A stretch of 64,000 nt of DNA from assembly GCF_014595885.1 (NCBI RefSeq), contig NZ_JABUKC010000002.1, positions 310,001-374,000 on the forward strand, written 5' to 3'. Position 1 is the stretch's first letter; each line of letters opens with the position of its first letter. Both the position numbers and the translations under genes were made by a program. This DNA is from Microcella alkalica (lineage in GTDB: Bacteria; Actinomycetota; Actinomycetes; Actinomycetales; Microbacteriaceae). This document shows positions 40,470 through 49,733 of this stretch, piece after piece. The notes beneath the pieces are model-generated. The model was not told the origin of the DNA and searched no databases. It saw only the letters and a program-made list of their open reading frames with translations.

Positions 40470-41131
40470 GCGGGAACTTCCTGGGTCGTGAGCGAGGGCA
40501 CGCCGACGCGCGCGTGGACGAGCGGCGCGAAGTGCCGCCGGATGAGGGGCGCGACGTCGGCGGGCGTCACGGTGCGGCCGAGCTCGCGGCTGACGCTCGT
40601 GACGCTCGCGTCGGCGAGGCCGCACGCGACGATGCGCTCGTAGGCCTCGAAGCCGTTGGAGCAGTTGAGGGCGAAGCCGTGCATCGTGACGCCGCTCGCG
40701 ACCCGGATGCCGATCGCCGCGATCTTGTCGGTGCCGCGCAGCCAGACGCCCGAGCGGCCCTCGACGCGCTCGGCACCCTCGACGCCGAGCTCCTCGAGCA
40801 CGGCGATGAGCATCCCCTCGAGGCATCGCACGTAGGCGACGACGTCGACGGGCTCGGCGAGGCGGATGATCGGGTAGCCCACGAGCTGCCCGGGGCCGTG
40901 CCACGTGATCTTGCCGCCGCGATCGACGTCGATCACGGGGGAGCCGTCGACGGGCCGCTCGTGCGGCTCCGTGCGCTTGCCAGCGGTGTAGACGCTCTCG
41001 TGCTCGAGCAGCATCACGGAATCAGGCGCCCGGCCCTCGACGACGGCAGCGTGCAGCGCGCGCTGCTGCTCGAGACCCGACAGGTACGGCACGGAGTTGG
41101 CGCTTAGCCCCGTGTCGACGTAGTCGATCAC
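40466..41131 (-). CDS. lipB: Octanoyl-[ACP]:protein octanoyltransferase
   Basis: A 221-residue enzyme moving octanoate from ACP to the lipoyl domain of E2 proteins. Motifs: [32 protein letters not shown], the catalytic Lys in [24 protein letters not shown], and the catalytic Cys in [16 protein letters not shown] 41131 is chosen from leaderless spacing: TACACT on the minus strand at 41143-41138, then six bases. First gene of the lipB-lipA operon. Confidence 0.95.
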   Translation of the reverse strand: MIDYVDTGLSANSVPYLSGLEQQRALHAAVVEGRAPDSVMLLEHESVYTAGKRTEPHERPVDGSPVIDVDRGGKITWHGPGQLVGYPIIRLAEPVDVVAYVRCLEGMLIAVLEELGVEGAERVEGRSGVWLRGTDKIAAIGIRVASGVTMHGFALNCSNGFEAYERIVACGLADASVTSVSRELGRTVTPADVAPLIRRHFAPLVHARVGVPSLTTQEVPA

Positions 41132-41137
41132 CTCGCC

Positions 41138-41143
41138 AGTGTA
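41138..41143 (-). promoter_or_regulatory. -10 box (TACACT) of lipB, leaderless
   Basis: Six bases from the GTG start of lipB on the minus strand. Confidence 0.5.
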
Positions 41144-41213
41144 CGCCCGCCGTCGTGAGCATCCGGTCGGGGATGCTCGCCCTGCGTCGCACGGCCGCTC
41201 AGCCGCGCCCGCC

Positions 41214-41219
41214 TAGGAT
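41214..41219 (+). promoter_or_regulatory. -10 box (TAGGAT) of the RDD gene, leaderless
   Basis: Six bases from GTG 41226. Confidence 0.5.
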
Positions 41220-41225
41220 CGAGCC

Positions 41226-41630
41226 GTGCCCGACGCGACGACCCCTCCGCAGCAGTGGCCCGGCCAGCGCCTGGGCCTTCCCGAGACCGGGCCGCGCTCG
41301 ATCGGCCGGCTCGGCCGGCGCCTCGCCGCGATCGCGATCGACTGGGCGATCGTCGCCGGGATCTCGGCGATCTTCTTCGGCTACACCACGCTGTCGCTGC
41401 TGCTGCTGTTCCTCGCGCTGCAGATCGTGCCGCTCGTGCTCGTCAACGCGACCATCGGCCATGCGATCGTCGGCCTGCGCCTGCAGCGCATCGAAGGCGG
41501 CAGGCTCGGCATCTGGCCGCCGATCGTGCGGTCGGCCCTGCTCGCGCTCGTCGTGCCGGCGTTCATCGTCGACGCCGACCAGCGCGGCCTGCACGATCGC
41601 GCGGTCCGCACGATCCTGCTGCGCCGCTGA
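41226..41630 (+). CDS. RDD-family membrane protein
   Basis: A 134-residue membrane protein. IGRLGRRLAAIAIDWAIVAG near residue 26 holds the Arg and Asp residues that name the family, and NATIGHAIVGLRLQRIEGG and QRGLHDRAVRTILLR near the C-terminus are the usual later blocks. About three to four hydrophobic helices. Function unknown in most members; some are ion antiporters. RDD proteins are regularly found beside DUF4191 and glnA in actinobacteria, as here. Leaderless spacing supports the GTG start. Confidence 0.86.
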   Translation: MPDATTPPQQWPGQRLGLPETGPRSIGRLGRRLAAIAIDWAIVAGISAIFFGYTTLSLLLLFLALQIVPLVLVNATIGHAIVGLRLQRIEGGRLGIWPPIVRSALLALVVPAFIVDADQRGLHDRAVRTILLRR

Positions 41631-41651
41631 GGCGACGGGTGCCGCGCGCGC

Positions 41652-42368
41652 TCAGCGGGGCTTCGGGGCGCGCACCTTCGTGGGGTCGATGCCCTTCGGG
41701 ATCGGCAACGAGCTGGTCTTCGTCAGCGAGTTGAGCCGGTTGCTGACGGCGAAGACCTCGGGCTTGGTGATCGTCTTCTTGAGCTTGTTGAGGGTCTTCG
41801 GCAGGCGCTCGAGCGGCACGCTGTCGGCGTCGGGCCCGACGTGCAGCAGGTGGACGGGCACGTTGGGCACGATGCGCGCGACGTTGCGGCGCTCCTCTTC
41901 GAGCATGCGGCGCGTGCGCGACTGCGGGCCCTCGCCGATGAGCACGACGCCGGGCTTGCCGACGGCGCGGTAGACGGCGTCCTGCGACTTCGTGACCGCG
42001 ACGGGCATCTCGCTCGCCTGCCACGCGCGCCGCAGCGAGCTCTTGAGCACCGCGCCGACCGCGCCCGGCTGCCCGGAGATCTGGCGGTAGGCCACGCGCT
42101 CGGCTCGGCGGCCCAGCACGATGAGGAAGAGCAGGATGCCCGCGAGCACGCCCGTGATGACCCAGAGCACCGCGCCGATGACGTTGTCGGCCGAGAGCGT
42201 GATGGCGAGCACGACGCTCGCGACGATCGGCAGTACGAGGCCCGCGAGCATGAGCCACAGCGCCGCGCGGTCGGCCCGCACGGTCATGCGCAGCACCTGC
42301 CAGAGCTGCTTCATGCGACCGGGTTCCTTGGCGGGCTTGGCGGGGGAGGGTGCAGTCGAGCGGGCCAT
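41652..42368 (-). CDS. DUF4191 membrane protein
   Basis: A 238-residue actinobacterial protein of unknown function. A basic N-terminal tail leads to MKQLWQVLRMTVRADRAALW, then two adjacent transmembrane helices (LMLAGLVLPIVASVVLAITL, about 38-58, and GAVLWVITGVLAGILLFLIV, about 65-85), then a cytoplasmic domain with PGVVLIGEGPQSRTRRMLEEE and PVHLLHVGPDADSVPLERL. The C-terminus is basic (IPKGIDPTKVRAPKPR). Conserved neighbour of lipA and glnA in actinobacteria. TACAGT six bases upstream marks a leaderless start; a GGAGG also lies in that interval. Confidence 0.85.
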   Translation of the reverse strand: MARSTAPSPAKPAKEPGRMKQLWQVLRMTVRADRAALWLMLAGLVLPIVASVVLAITLSADNVIGAVLWVITGVLAGILLFLIVLGRRAERVAYRQISGQPGAVGAVLKSSLRRAWQASEMPVAVTKSQDAVYRAVGKPGVVLIGEGPQSRTRRMLEEERRNVARIVPNVPVHLLHVGPDADSVPLERLPKTLNKLKKTITKPEVFAVSNRLNSLTKTSSLPIPKGIDPTKVRAPKPR

Positions 42369-42374
42369 GCCTCC

Positions 42375-42380
42375 ACTGTA
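42375..42380 (-). promoter_or_regulatory. -10 box (TACAGT) of the DUF4191 gene, leaderless
   Basis: Six bases from the ATG at 42368 on the minus strand. Confidence 0.5.
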
Positions 42381-42468
42381 GAGCCCCGCGACGCCTCCCC
42401 TCTTCGGCTGCGCCGGGGGTTCTCCCCAGGACGCGACGCTGCGCGGCGCCGCGGGCATTCTTCCGGGG

Positions 42469-44088
42469 ATGCTCGGCAGCATGCCCCGGGCCACCGAGAC
42501 CTCCCCGCCCCATCCCGCACCAGCCTTCGCAGCTCCGACGACGTCGCTCGGGGGCCCCGGCGCGGGGTCGACGGTGACCGAGCTCGCGGGGTTCCGACTC
42601 GTGCGGAGGCTGGCGGCCGACGACGTCGCGGTGACGTGGCTGGCGCGCGGCGACGAGGAACCGGTGGTCCTGCGGGCGTTCCGCGAGGCTGCGAGCGACG
42701 AGCGCATCGACGCCGAGCTCGCCGCTCGGGAGCGGCTCCGCGGCCCGCACGTCCCCGAGCTCCTGGACGTCGCGACCGGGCCGGGCGAGCGTCCGATCGC
42801 GATCCTCCGCGCGGTGCTCGGCCCTCGGGTGCGCCACGTGCTCCCCGCGCCCGGTGCGCTGCGGGCGGGGCACCTTACGACGCTCCTCGCGCCGATCGCG
42901 GCACTGCTGGAGCACGCCCACGAGTGCGGCGTCGCGCTCGGCCGACTTGACGACCGGAGCGTGCGACTCGACGCCACGGGGGCGCCCGTCGTCGTCGGTC
43001 TCGCTCGGGCCACAGCGGGCGCGCCGCTGCCGGAGCGCTTCCGCGAGCGCGAGCCGGGCATCCTGGAGGATCGACGGACGCTCGAGCAGTTCGCGCGCTC
43101 GCTCGCCTCCCTCGTCGATCTCTTCGAGCGCGACGCCGTCGAGGAGGCGATCGCGGGGGCGGAGGGGTCGCCGGCTCGGCTGGAGACCGCGCTGTTCGAC
43201 TGCGCGGCACCGTTGTCGCTCGCCGAGCTCGTGCGCCGCTCGCGCGCCGGCGCGTCATCGCCGACACCGGGCGCGGCAGTCGCGTCGGATCCGAGTCCGG
43301 CCGCGGACCCCTCGACGGGGCGCCGCGCGAGCGGGTCGCTCGAGGCGCTTCGCGCGCCGGGGCTGGGCGGCGAGGAGGTTCCGTCCGTCCCGTCGCCGGT
43401 GCCGGGCTCCCTCGACCGTGGCGGCCGGCAGCTGGGTCTTCCGTCCGGGCTCCTGCAGCCCGTGGATGCGCTGCTCACGACGGTTCGGAGCGCACTCGGG
43501 CGCACGGCTGATGCGCTCCGCTCGCGGGCGCGCGGGGTGCAGCGTCCGCGGCGCGGGGTCCTGCTCGCCGGACTGGGCGGCGTGCTCGCGCTCGTGGCGG
43601 CGATCGCGCTGACGGTCACCGACGAGGCCGGCGGCGCCGATGCACCGGGCTCGAGCGACGCGACGCCTGCGACCGCGCCCACGAGCGCGTCGGCGTCGGA
43701 CGCGGATCCGGCGCTCGACCCTGCGACGGATGCCCCGGAGCGCCTGCCCGACCCGGCTCCGGAGGAGTGGCCGCTGATCGCCGGATCGCTCGTCGATCGC
43801 TGGGTTGCCTGCGCCGCCGAGCCGACGCCCGCGTGCACATCGGCGACCACGCAGTCGGGCTCCGTCGCTCGCGCGGAGCTGGAGGGCGGAGCATCCGACG
43901 GTTCGATCGCGACGGCGACGCTCGCGGCGTGGGCCGCGGGTGCTCGTGATGTGCTCGTGGTCGATCGGCAGGGCGGTGCGGCGGTCATCGAGCTGCGGGA
44001 GGCGGAGACGGCGACGGCCTCGCTCCTCGTGATGAGGAGCGAGGCCGGATGGCGCGTTCGCGCGGTGCTGCCGGGAGGCTCGGACTAG
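42469..44088 (+). CDS. Membrane-anchored protein-kinase-like protein, probably a pseudokinase
   Basis: A 539-residue protein. Residues about 36-215 follow the order of a serine/threonine kinase fold: a first beta lobe ([20 protein letters not shown]), [12 protein letters not shown] in place of the VAIK lysine strand (Arg instead of Lys), a hinge, [20 protein letters not shown] in place of the HRDxKxxN loop, and PVVVGLARA in place of DFG. Every catalytic residue is changed. A disordered linker, one transmembrane helix ([21 protein letters not shown], about 363-384) and an extracellular domain of about 150 residues with two cysteines follow. Possibly a sensor or scaffold for peptidoglycan-related kinases; inference only. 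The start could also be ATG 42481. Confidence 0.65.
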   Translation: MLGSMPRATETSPPHPAPAFAAPTTSLGGPGAGSTVTELAGFRLVRRLAADDVAVTWLARGDEEPVVLRAFREAASDERIDAELAARERLRGPHVPELLDVATGPGERPIAILRAVLGPRVRHVLPAPGALRAGHLTTLLAPIAALLEHAHECGVALGRLDDRSVRLDATGAPVVVGLARATAGAPLPERFREREPGILEDRRTLEQFARSLASLVDLFERDAVEEAIAGAEGSPARLETALFDCAAPLSLAELVRRSRAGASSPTPGAAVASDPSPAADPSTGRRASGSLEALRAPGLGGEEVPSVPSPVPGSLDRGGRQLGLPSGLLQPVDALLTTVRSALGRTADALRSRARGVQRPRRGVLLAGLGGVLALVAAIALTVTDEAGGADAPGSSDATPATAPTSASASDADPALDPATDAPERLPDPAPEEWPLIAGSLVDRWVACAAEPTPACTSATTQSGSVARAELEGGASDGSIATATLAAWAAGARDVLVVDRQGGAAVIELREAETATASLLVMRSEAGWRVRAVLPGGSD

Positions 44089-45614
44089 ATGCCGAGGTCG
44101 CCGTCGAAGTCGGCCTCCTCCAGGCGCGCCTTCACGGTGCTGAGGAAGCGGGCCGCGTCAGCGCCGTCGACGATGCGGTGGTCGTACGACAGCGCCAGGT
44201 AGACCGTCGACCGGATGGCGATGGCGTCCACGCCGTCAACGGTGACGACGGCCGGCTTCTTCACGACGACGCCCGTGCCGAGGATGGCGACCTGCGGCAG
44301 GAACACCACGGGGGTGTCGAACAGCGCGCCGCGCGAGCCCGTGTTCGTGAGCGTGAAGGTGCCGCCCGCCAGCTCGTCCGGCTTCAGCTGGTTGTCGCGC
44401 GTGCGCGCAGCGAGGTCGGCGATGTCCTGGGCGAGCTGGGCGATCGACTTGTCACCCGCGTCGCGCACGACGGGGGTGAGCAGGCCGCGCTCGGTGTCGA
44501 CCGCGATCGAGAGGTTCTCCGTCTCGGGGTAGACGATCGAGTCGCCGTCGACCGTGGCGTTGATGATCGGGAACGCGCGCAGCGCCTCGGTCGCGGCCTT
44601 GGCGAAGAACGGCAGGAACGACAGCTTGACGCCGGTCGCCTTCTGGAACTCGTCCTTGACGGCCGAGCGCAGGGCCGCGACCTTCGTCACGTCGACCTCG
44701 ACGACGGTCGTGAGCTGCGCGGTCGACTGCATCGACGCCACCGCGCGCTCGGCGATGACCTTCCGCAGGCGCGACATCTGCGCCGTCGTGCCGCGCAGCG
44801 GCGACACCTCGGCGGCCGGTCGCGGCGCAGCGGCGGGAGCAGCGCCGCCTCGTGCCTCGGCGGCGGCGAGCACGTCCTGCTTGCGGATGCGACCGCCGAC
44901 GCCCGTGCCGGTCACGCCGGCGAGGTCGACGCCCTTCTCCTGCGCGAGCTTGCGCACGATGGGGGTGATGTAGCCTGCGTTGCCCTCGGCGGCGGGCACC
45001 GACGGCGCAGCCGGAGCAGCCGCGGGCGTCGCCGGCGCGGCGGCGGGCGTCGCCGGCGCGCCGGCGGGCGCCAGCGCGGTCTGCTCAGGAGCGGGGGCGA
45101 CGGCCGCCGGTGCGGCGACGGCTGCCTCCGGCGCGGGGGTCGACTGCTCGGCCTCCGCTGCGGGCTGGGCGACGGGCTCCGGCTGCGGAGCCGCGGCCGG
45201 CTGCTCGGCGGGGGCCGGCTGCTCAACCGCTGCGGGCGCCGGAGCGGGCTGCTCAGCAGGAGCAGGCTGCTCAGCGGGAGCGGGCTGCGCGGCTGCCGGC
45301 TGCTCAGACGTTGCGGGCTGCTCGGAAACGGGCTGCTCCGCGGGGGCCGCGTCGGCGGTGGGCGCCGCAGCACCGCTGCCGTCGCCGATGCGCACCAGCG
45401 GGGTGCCGACCTCGACGGTCTCGTCCTCGGCGACGAGGATCTCCTCCACGACTCCCGCGACGGGCGACGGGATCTCGGTGTCGACCTTGTCGGTCGAGAC
45501 CTCGAGCAGCGGCTCGTCGACCTCGACGCGGTCGCCCACGTTCTTCAGCCAGCGGGTGACCGTGCCCTCGGTGACGCTCTCGCCGAGCGCCGGGAGGTTG
45601 ACGGATTCGCTCAT
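44085..45614 (-). CDS. sucB: Dihydrolipoamide acyltransferase (E2 of pyruvate/2-oxoglutarate dehydrogenase)
   Basis: A 509-residue E2 with one lipoyl domain (Lys43 in [14 protein letters not shown]), a long Ala/Pro/Gln/Glu linker with (QPAPAE)n repeats (about 80-210), a peripheral subunit-binding domain ([28 protein letters not shown], in two stretches, about 217-245), and a catalytic domain ending [16 protein letters not shown] with His479. In actinobacteria this one E2 often serves both pyruvate and 2-oxoglutarate dehydrogenases, so it is the expected partner of AceE (15672-18398). Its stop codon overlaps that of the pseudokinase gene on the other strand (CTAG 44085-44088). lpd lies 46 bases upstream. 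Confidence 0.94.
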   Translation of the reverse strand: MSESVNLPALGESVTEGTVTRWLKNVGDRVEVDEPLLEVSTDKVDTEIPSPVAGVVEEILVAEDETVEVGTPLVRIGDGSGAAAPTADAAPAEQPVSEQPATSEQPAAAQPAPAEQPAPAEQPAPAPAAVEQPAPAEQPAAAPQPEPVAQPAAEAEQSTPAPEAAVAAPAAVAPAPEQTALAPAGAPATPAAAPATPAAAPAAPSVPAAEGNAGYITPIVRKLAQEKGVDLAGVTGTGVGGRIRKQDVLAAAEARGGAAPAAAPRPAAEVSPLRGTTAQMSRLRKVIAERAVASMQSTAQLTTVVEVDVTKVAALRSAVKDEFQKATGVKLSFLPFFAKAATEALRAFPIINATVDGDSIVYPETENLSIAVDTERGLLTPVVRDAGDKSIAQLAQDIADLAARTRDNQLKPDELAGGTFTLTNTGSRGALFDTPVVFLPQVAILGTGVVVKKPAVVTVDGVDAIAIRSTVYLALSYDHRIVDGADAARFLSTVKARLEEADFDGDLGI

Positions 45615-45660
45615 CAGTGGTGCTCCTTCTGAAACCTGTGTTCGGTCGGCTTGGGGTCGG

Positions 45661-47034
45661 TCAGATGCCGTGCAGCGGCTTGCCCGCGAGCGCGAGGAAC
45701 GCCTCGCCGAGGGCCTCGTTCTGAGTGGGGTGGGCGTGGAGCAGCGGGGCGATGTCCTCGGGGTGCGCATCCCAGTTCACCGCGAGCTGCGCCTCGCCGA
45801 TGAGCTCGCCGACGCGGGCGCCGATCATGTGCACGCCGACGACGGGGCCGTCGACGACGCGGATGACCTTGATGACGCCCGAGGTCTCGAGGATGTGGCT
45901 CTTGCCGTTGCCGGCCAGGTTGTAGTCGTACGAAGCGATCTGCGCCTCGCCGTACTGCTCCTTCGCCTTCGCCTCGGTCAGACCGATCGAGGCCACTTCG
46001 GGCTCGCTGTAGGTGACCTTGGGGATGTTGACGTCGCTGATGACGACGGGGTTGAGGCCCGCGATCTCCTCGGCGACGAAGATGCCGTGCTGGAAGCCGC
46101 GGTGGGCCAGCTGCAGGCCGGGCACGATGTCGCCGACGGCGTAGACGCCGGGGATGTTCGTGCGCAGGCGCTCGTCGGTGAGCACGAAGCCGCGCTCCAT
46201 GGCGACGCCGACCTCCTCGAAGCCGAGGTTGGCCGTCGCGGGGCCGCGCCCCACCGCGACGAGCAGGAGGTCGGCCTCGATCGTCTCGCCGCTCTCGAGC
46301 GTCACGACCACGCCGTTGTCGTCCTGCGTGACGCCCTGGAAGCGGACGCCGAGCTTGAAGTCGATGCCGCGCTTGCGGTATGCGCGCTCGAACTGCTTCG
46401 AGATCGCCTCGTCCTCGTTCGGGACGAGGTGGGGGAGCGCCTCGATGATGACGACCTCCGAGCCCCACGAGCGCCACACGCTGGAGAACTCGACGCCGAT
46501 GACGCCGCCGCCGAGCACGGCGACCTTCTTGGGCACGTAGTCGAGCTGGAGCGCCTGCTCCGAAGTGATGACGCGGCCGCCGATCTCGAGGCCGGGCAGC
46601 GAGCGCGAGTACGACCCGGTCGCGAGCACGACGTTCTTGCCGACGATGGTGTGCTCGCCGACCTGCACGGTGGTCGGGGAGGTCAGACGGCCCTCGCCCT
46701 CGATCGTCGTGATGCCGCGCGCCTTGATGAGGCCCTGCAGGCCCTTGTACTTGCTCGCGATGATGCCCTCGCGGTACGCGGTGACCGCCGGCACGTCGAT
46801 GCCCTCGAGGGTGGCGCGCACCCCGAACTTCGCCGAGTCGCGCGCGGCGTCGGCGACCTCGGCGGCGTGCAGCAGCGCCTTGGTGGGGATGCAGCCGACG
46901 TGGAGGCAGGTGCCCCCGACCTTGCTCTTCTCGATCAGGCCGACGGTCATGCCGAGCTGGCTGGCCCGCAGCGCGGCGGCGTAGCCGCCGCTGCCGGCAC
47001 CGAGGATGACGAGGTCAAAAGTGTGTTCCGACAC
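45661..47034 (-). CDS. lpdA: Dihydrolipoyl dehydrogenase (E3)
   Basis: A 457-residue FAD enzyme that re-oxidises dihydrolipoate of the E2 and reduces NAD. FAD-binding [16 protein letters not shown], redox-active Cys43/Cys48 in [23 protein letters not shown]-binding [17 protein letters not shown], second FAD motif [16 protein letters not shown], and the C-terminal His-Glu dyad in [16 protein letters not shown] are all present. GTG 47034 has GGGAG about ten bases upstream. It forms a likely operon with the E2 gene downstream and pepA upstream. Confidence 0.96.
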   Translation of the reverse strand: MSEHTFDLVILGAGSGGYAAALRASQLGMTVGLIEKSKVGGTCLHVGCIPTKALLHAAEVADAARDSAKFGVRATLEGIDVPAVTAYREGIIASKYKGLQGLIKARGITTIEGEGRLTSPTTVQVGEHTIVGKNVVLATGSYSRSLPGLEIGGRVITSEQALQLDYVPKKVAVLGGGVIGVEFSSVWRSWGSEVVIIEALPHLVPNEDEAISKQFERAYRKRGIDFKLGVRFQGVTQDDNGVVVTLESGETIEADLLLVAVGRGPATANLGFEEVGVAMERGFVLTDERLRTNIPGVYAVGDIVPGLQLAHRGFQHGIFVAEEIAGLNPVVISDVNIPKVTYSEPEVASIGLTEAKAKEQYGEAQIASYDYNLAGNGKSHILETSGVIKVIRVVDGPVVGVHMIGARVGELIGEAQLAVNWDAHPEDIAPLLHAHPTQNEALGEAFLALAGKPLHGI

Positions 47035-47128
47035 CGAGGTGACTCCCTTGAGGATTCGAGCGGAGGCCGATCTAGGCGGTGGCAGTCGGCCTGCAGTGGC
47101 GGCACGCGAGCGCGCCCCGTCGAGCCTA

Positions 47129-48619
47129 CTACTGACCGGCGAGCCGCTCGGCGAGCCTCACCAGCATTCGCACGGTCACGCCGCTCGGTCCCTTCGGGGT
47201 CCAGCCGTAGCCCGAGCCCCCGTTGTTGGCGGGCCCCGCGATGTCGAGGTGAGCCCAGGGAATCCGCCGCGCATCCGCCTCGTCGCCGACCCGTCCGATG
47301 AACTCCTGCAGGAAGACGCCGGCGAGCAGCATTCCCGCCGCGGTGTTGCCCGGCTTGGCGTTGGCGATATCGGCCACGTCGCTCTGGATGATCGTGCGCA
47401 GATCGCTCGGCAGCGGCATCGGCCAGACGAGCTCACCGGTCTCCGCAGCGGAGCGCTGCACCTCGCTCACGAGGTCGTCGTCGCCCATGACGGCGGCGTA
47501 GCGGTCGCCGAGCGCCACGCGAGCGGCGCCGGTGAGCGTCGCGACGTCGACGATCGCATCCGGATGCTCTTCGCTCGCGGCCACGAGCCCGTCGGCGAGG
47601 ACAAGTCGACCCTCCGCGTCGGTGTTGAGCACCTCCACGGTCGTGCCGCCGCGGATGGTGAGCACGTCGTTGGGGCGCATCGCGGTCGACGACGGCAGAT
47701 TCTCGGCCAGGCACAGCCACGCGGTGAGGCGGATCGGCAGCCGCAGTCGCGCGGCGGCGACGACGACGGCGAGCACCGAGGCGGCGCCGGTCATGTCGTA
47801 CTTCATGCCGACCATCGAGGCGGCGGGCTTGAGCGACAGCCCCCCGGAGTCGAAGGTGATGCCCTTGCCGACCAGGGCGAGGTGCCGCTCGGCGCCCTCC
47901 GGCGCGTAGCGCACGGCCACGAGCCGCGGCGGCCGAGACGACCCCTGGCCGACGCCGAGGATGCCGCCGAAGCCGCCCTCGCGCAGCGCGGGCACGTCCC
48001 ACTCCTGCACCGTGAGCGGCAGGCCGTCGGCAAGGTCGCGCGCGCGGGTCGCGAAGCTCTCCGGGTAGAGGTCGTTCGGGGGAGTGCTGACGAGATCGCG
48101 CACCGCGCCCACGGCGTCGGCGAGCACGCGCGCCCGCTCGATCGCGGCATCCGCCCCCTCGACGGCGGTCGCGACGACGACCTCCTCGATCCCGGTCGTC
48201 GACTCCTGCGACCGATAGGCCGTGAAGCGGTAGGCGCCGAGAGCGGCTCCCTCGGCGATCGCCTGCACCGCGGCGGCGTCGTCGGCGGGCAGGGCGACCG
48301 CGAGGCGGGATGCTCCGCTGACGACCCTCGCGGCGGTGCCGGCTGCGCTGCGCAGCGCGTCGACCGTGGGCTCCGCTCCGAGCCCGACGAGCAGGATGGT
48401 CGCCGCCGCCACGCTCTCCGGGGCGAGCTGACGCGAGGTCTCGTCCGCCGCACCGGTGATGCCCAGCGAGGGCAGCAGCGCCTCGAGGGGCGCGAGCGCT
48501 TCCGCCGCAGGCCCGGCCAGGCGCGGGCCGTCCGGTGTCTTCCGGACCCCCACGACGAGCACGTCGGTGTCGAGATCGGCGGCGAGCACGGAGGAGGTGG
48601 AGAGCGCGGGAGGGGTCAT
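47129..48619 (-). CDS. pepA: Leucyl aminopeptidase (cytosol aminopeptidase)
   Basis: A 496-residue M17 metallopeptidase that removes N-terminal residues and may recycle glutathione-like or mycothiol-derived conjugates. The two-zinc site is in LVGKGITFDSGGLSLKPA (Lys and Asp), the later MKYDMTGAASVL, and the family signature NTDAEGRLVLAD (Asp, Glu, Arg). The N-terminal 170 residues are the usual poorly conserved cap. The ATG at 48619 is the first start consistent with family length. The open frame continues upstream without similarity. It precedes lpdA by 94 bases. Confidence 0.95.
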   Translation of the reverse strand: MTPPALSTSSVLAADLDTDVLVVGVRKTPDGPRLAGPAAEALAPLEALLPSLGITGAADETSRQLAPESVAAATILLVGLGAEPTVDALRSAAGTAARVVSGASRLAVALPADDAAAVQAIAEGAALGAYRFTAYRSQESTTGIEEVVVATAVEGADAAIERARVLADAVGAVRDLVSTPPNDLYPESFATRARDLADGLPLTVQEWDVPALREGGFGGILGVGQGSSRPPRLVAVRYAPEGAERHLALVGKGITFDSGGLSLKPAASMVGMKYDMTGAASVLAVVVAAARLRLPIRLTAWLCLAENLPSSTAMRPNDVLTIRGGTTVEVLNTDAEGRLVLADGLVAASEEHPDAIVDVATLTGAARVALGDRYAAVMGDDDLVSEVQRSAAETGELVWPMPLPSDLRTIIQSDVADIANAKPGNTAAGMLLAGVFLQEFIGRVGDEADARRIPWAHLDIAGPANNGGSGYGWTPKGPSGVTVRMLVRLAERLAGQ

Positions 48620-48757
48620 GCGGCGATCGTAGCCGCGCCCGCTCAGCGGCCTCCGGGCGCCGTGCCGGTGCGCCGGCTCGTCGCGCGCCACCCTGCGTCG
48701 CCGCGCTGTTCGCTCTCGGCAGGTGCCGCCCGCCCCGGTGCGGGTGCGAGCCCGACC

Positions 48758-48763
48758 TACCAT
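48758..48763 (+). promoter_or_regulatory. -10 box (TACCAT) of the PAC2 gene, leaderless
   Basis: Six bases from ATG 48770. Confidence 0.5.
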
Positions 48764-48769
48764 GGAGCC

Positions 48770-49693
48770 ATGCGCGAACCCTCCTCCCTCTACTCCGTCG
48801 TGATGGCGGATCACGAGGTGCCGCGCGGCCTCCCGCTCGTCGCCGGGCTCACGGGCTTCGCCGATGCGGGCACCGCCGTCGGCCAGGTGACCGAGTACCT
48901 GCTCTCCACGCTCGAGCACCGCGACGTGGTCGTGTTCGACAACGACGAGCTGCTCGACTGGCGGGCGCGGCGGCCGGTGCTCTACTTCGACGAGACGCGG
49001 ATCACCGAGTACACGATCCCCACCCTCGCTCTCCGGCTCGCCACCGACGAGCTCGGCGCTCCGTTCCTGCTGCTGACCGGCTACGAGCCCGACTTCGCGT
49101 GGGAGGGCTTCGCGCGCGCCGTGCTCGACATCGTCGAGCGGTTCGAGGTCTCCTCGACCACGTGGGTGCACGCCATCCCCATGCCCGTGCCGCACACGCG
49201 GCCGATCGGCGTCACGGTGAGCGGCAACCGCGACGAGCTCATCGAGGGCTTCTCCATCTGGCGGCCCCGCACGCAAGTGCCGGGCAACGTGCTGCATCTG
49301 CTGGAGTACCGCCTCCAGCAGGCCGGTCACCCCACCGCGGGCTTCGTGCTGCTCGTGCCGCACTACCTCGCCGACACCGAGTTCCCGTTCGCCGCGGTGA
49401 CCGCGCTCGAGAGCATCACGGCGGCGACCGGGCTGCTCTTCCCGACCGATCGCCTGCGCGAGGAGGGGCGCGAGTTCCTCGGCAAGATCGAGACGCAGGT
49501 CGAGGGCAACGCCGAGCTCGCGCGGCTCGTGGGCACGCTCGAGGAGCGCCACGACAGTTACATGGAGGACAACCCTCTGCGGTCGCCCCTCACCGACGAG
49601 GACGGCGAGCTGCCCTCCGCCGACGCCATCGCGGCGGAGCTCGAGAAGTTCCTCGCGATCCGCCGCAGCGCCGACGACGACCCGATCGTCTAG
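48770..49693 (+). CDS. PAC2-family protein
   Basis: A 307-residue member of the PAC2 family, relatives of proteasome assembly chaperones. VAGLTGFADAGTAVGQVTEYLL near the N-terminus, RRPVLYFDETRIT, LLLTGYEPDFAWEGFARAV and PRTQVPGNVLHLLEYRL are family blocks. Bacterial roles are unknown. The C-terminus is helical and acidic. It is conserved near sigA and dut in actinobacteria. Leaderless spacing fixes the start at 48770, where GGAG also happens to lie in the interval. Confidence 0.88.
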   Translation: MREPSSLYSVVMADHEVPRGLPLVAGLTGFADAGTAVGQVTEYLLSTLEHRDVVVFDNDELLDWRARRPVLYFDETRITEYTIPTLALRLATDELGAPFLLLTGYEPDFAWEGFARAVLDIVERFEVSSTTWVHAIPMPVPHTRPIGVTVSGNRDELIEGFSIWRPRTQVPGNVLHLLEYRLQQAGHPTAGFVLLVPHYLADTEFPFAAVTALESITAATGLLFPTDRLREEGREFLGKIETQVEGNAELARLVGTLEERHDSYMEDNPLRSPLTDEDGELPSADAIAAELEKFLAIRRSADDDPIV

Positions 49694-49721
49694 CCCCGCT
49701 CGACCCCGCCAGTCCGCGCCC

Positions 49722-49727
49722 TAGGCT
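49722..49727 (+). promoter_or_regulatory. -10 box (TAGGCT) of the MFS gene, leaderless
   Basis: Six bases from GTG 49734. Confidence 0.5.
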
Positions 49728-49733
49728 GAGCGC

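Noticed and set aside
42369-43988. In-frame extension of the DUF4191 gene to about 778 residues
   Set aside because: It is antisense to the pseudokinase gene, Ser/Ala-rich and without motifs. The leaderless promoter at 42380-42375 marks the real start.
45140-45340. Repetitive CTGCTC/GGCTGC stretch as a CRISPR or structural repeat
   Set aside because: It encodes the Ala/Pro/Gln linker of the E2 protein and has no unit-and-spacer structure.
48620-49552. In-frame extension of pepA to about 807 residues
   Set aside because: The extension is antisense to the PAC2 gene. The enzyme family length fits the ATG at 48619.
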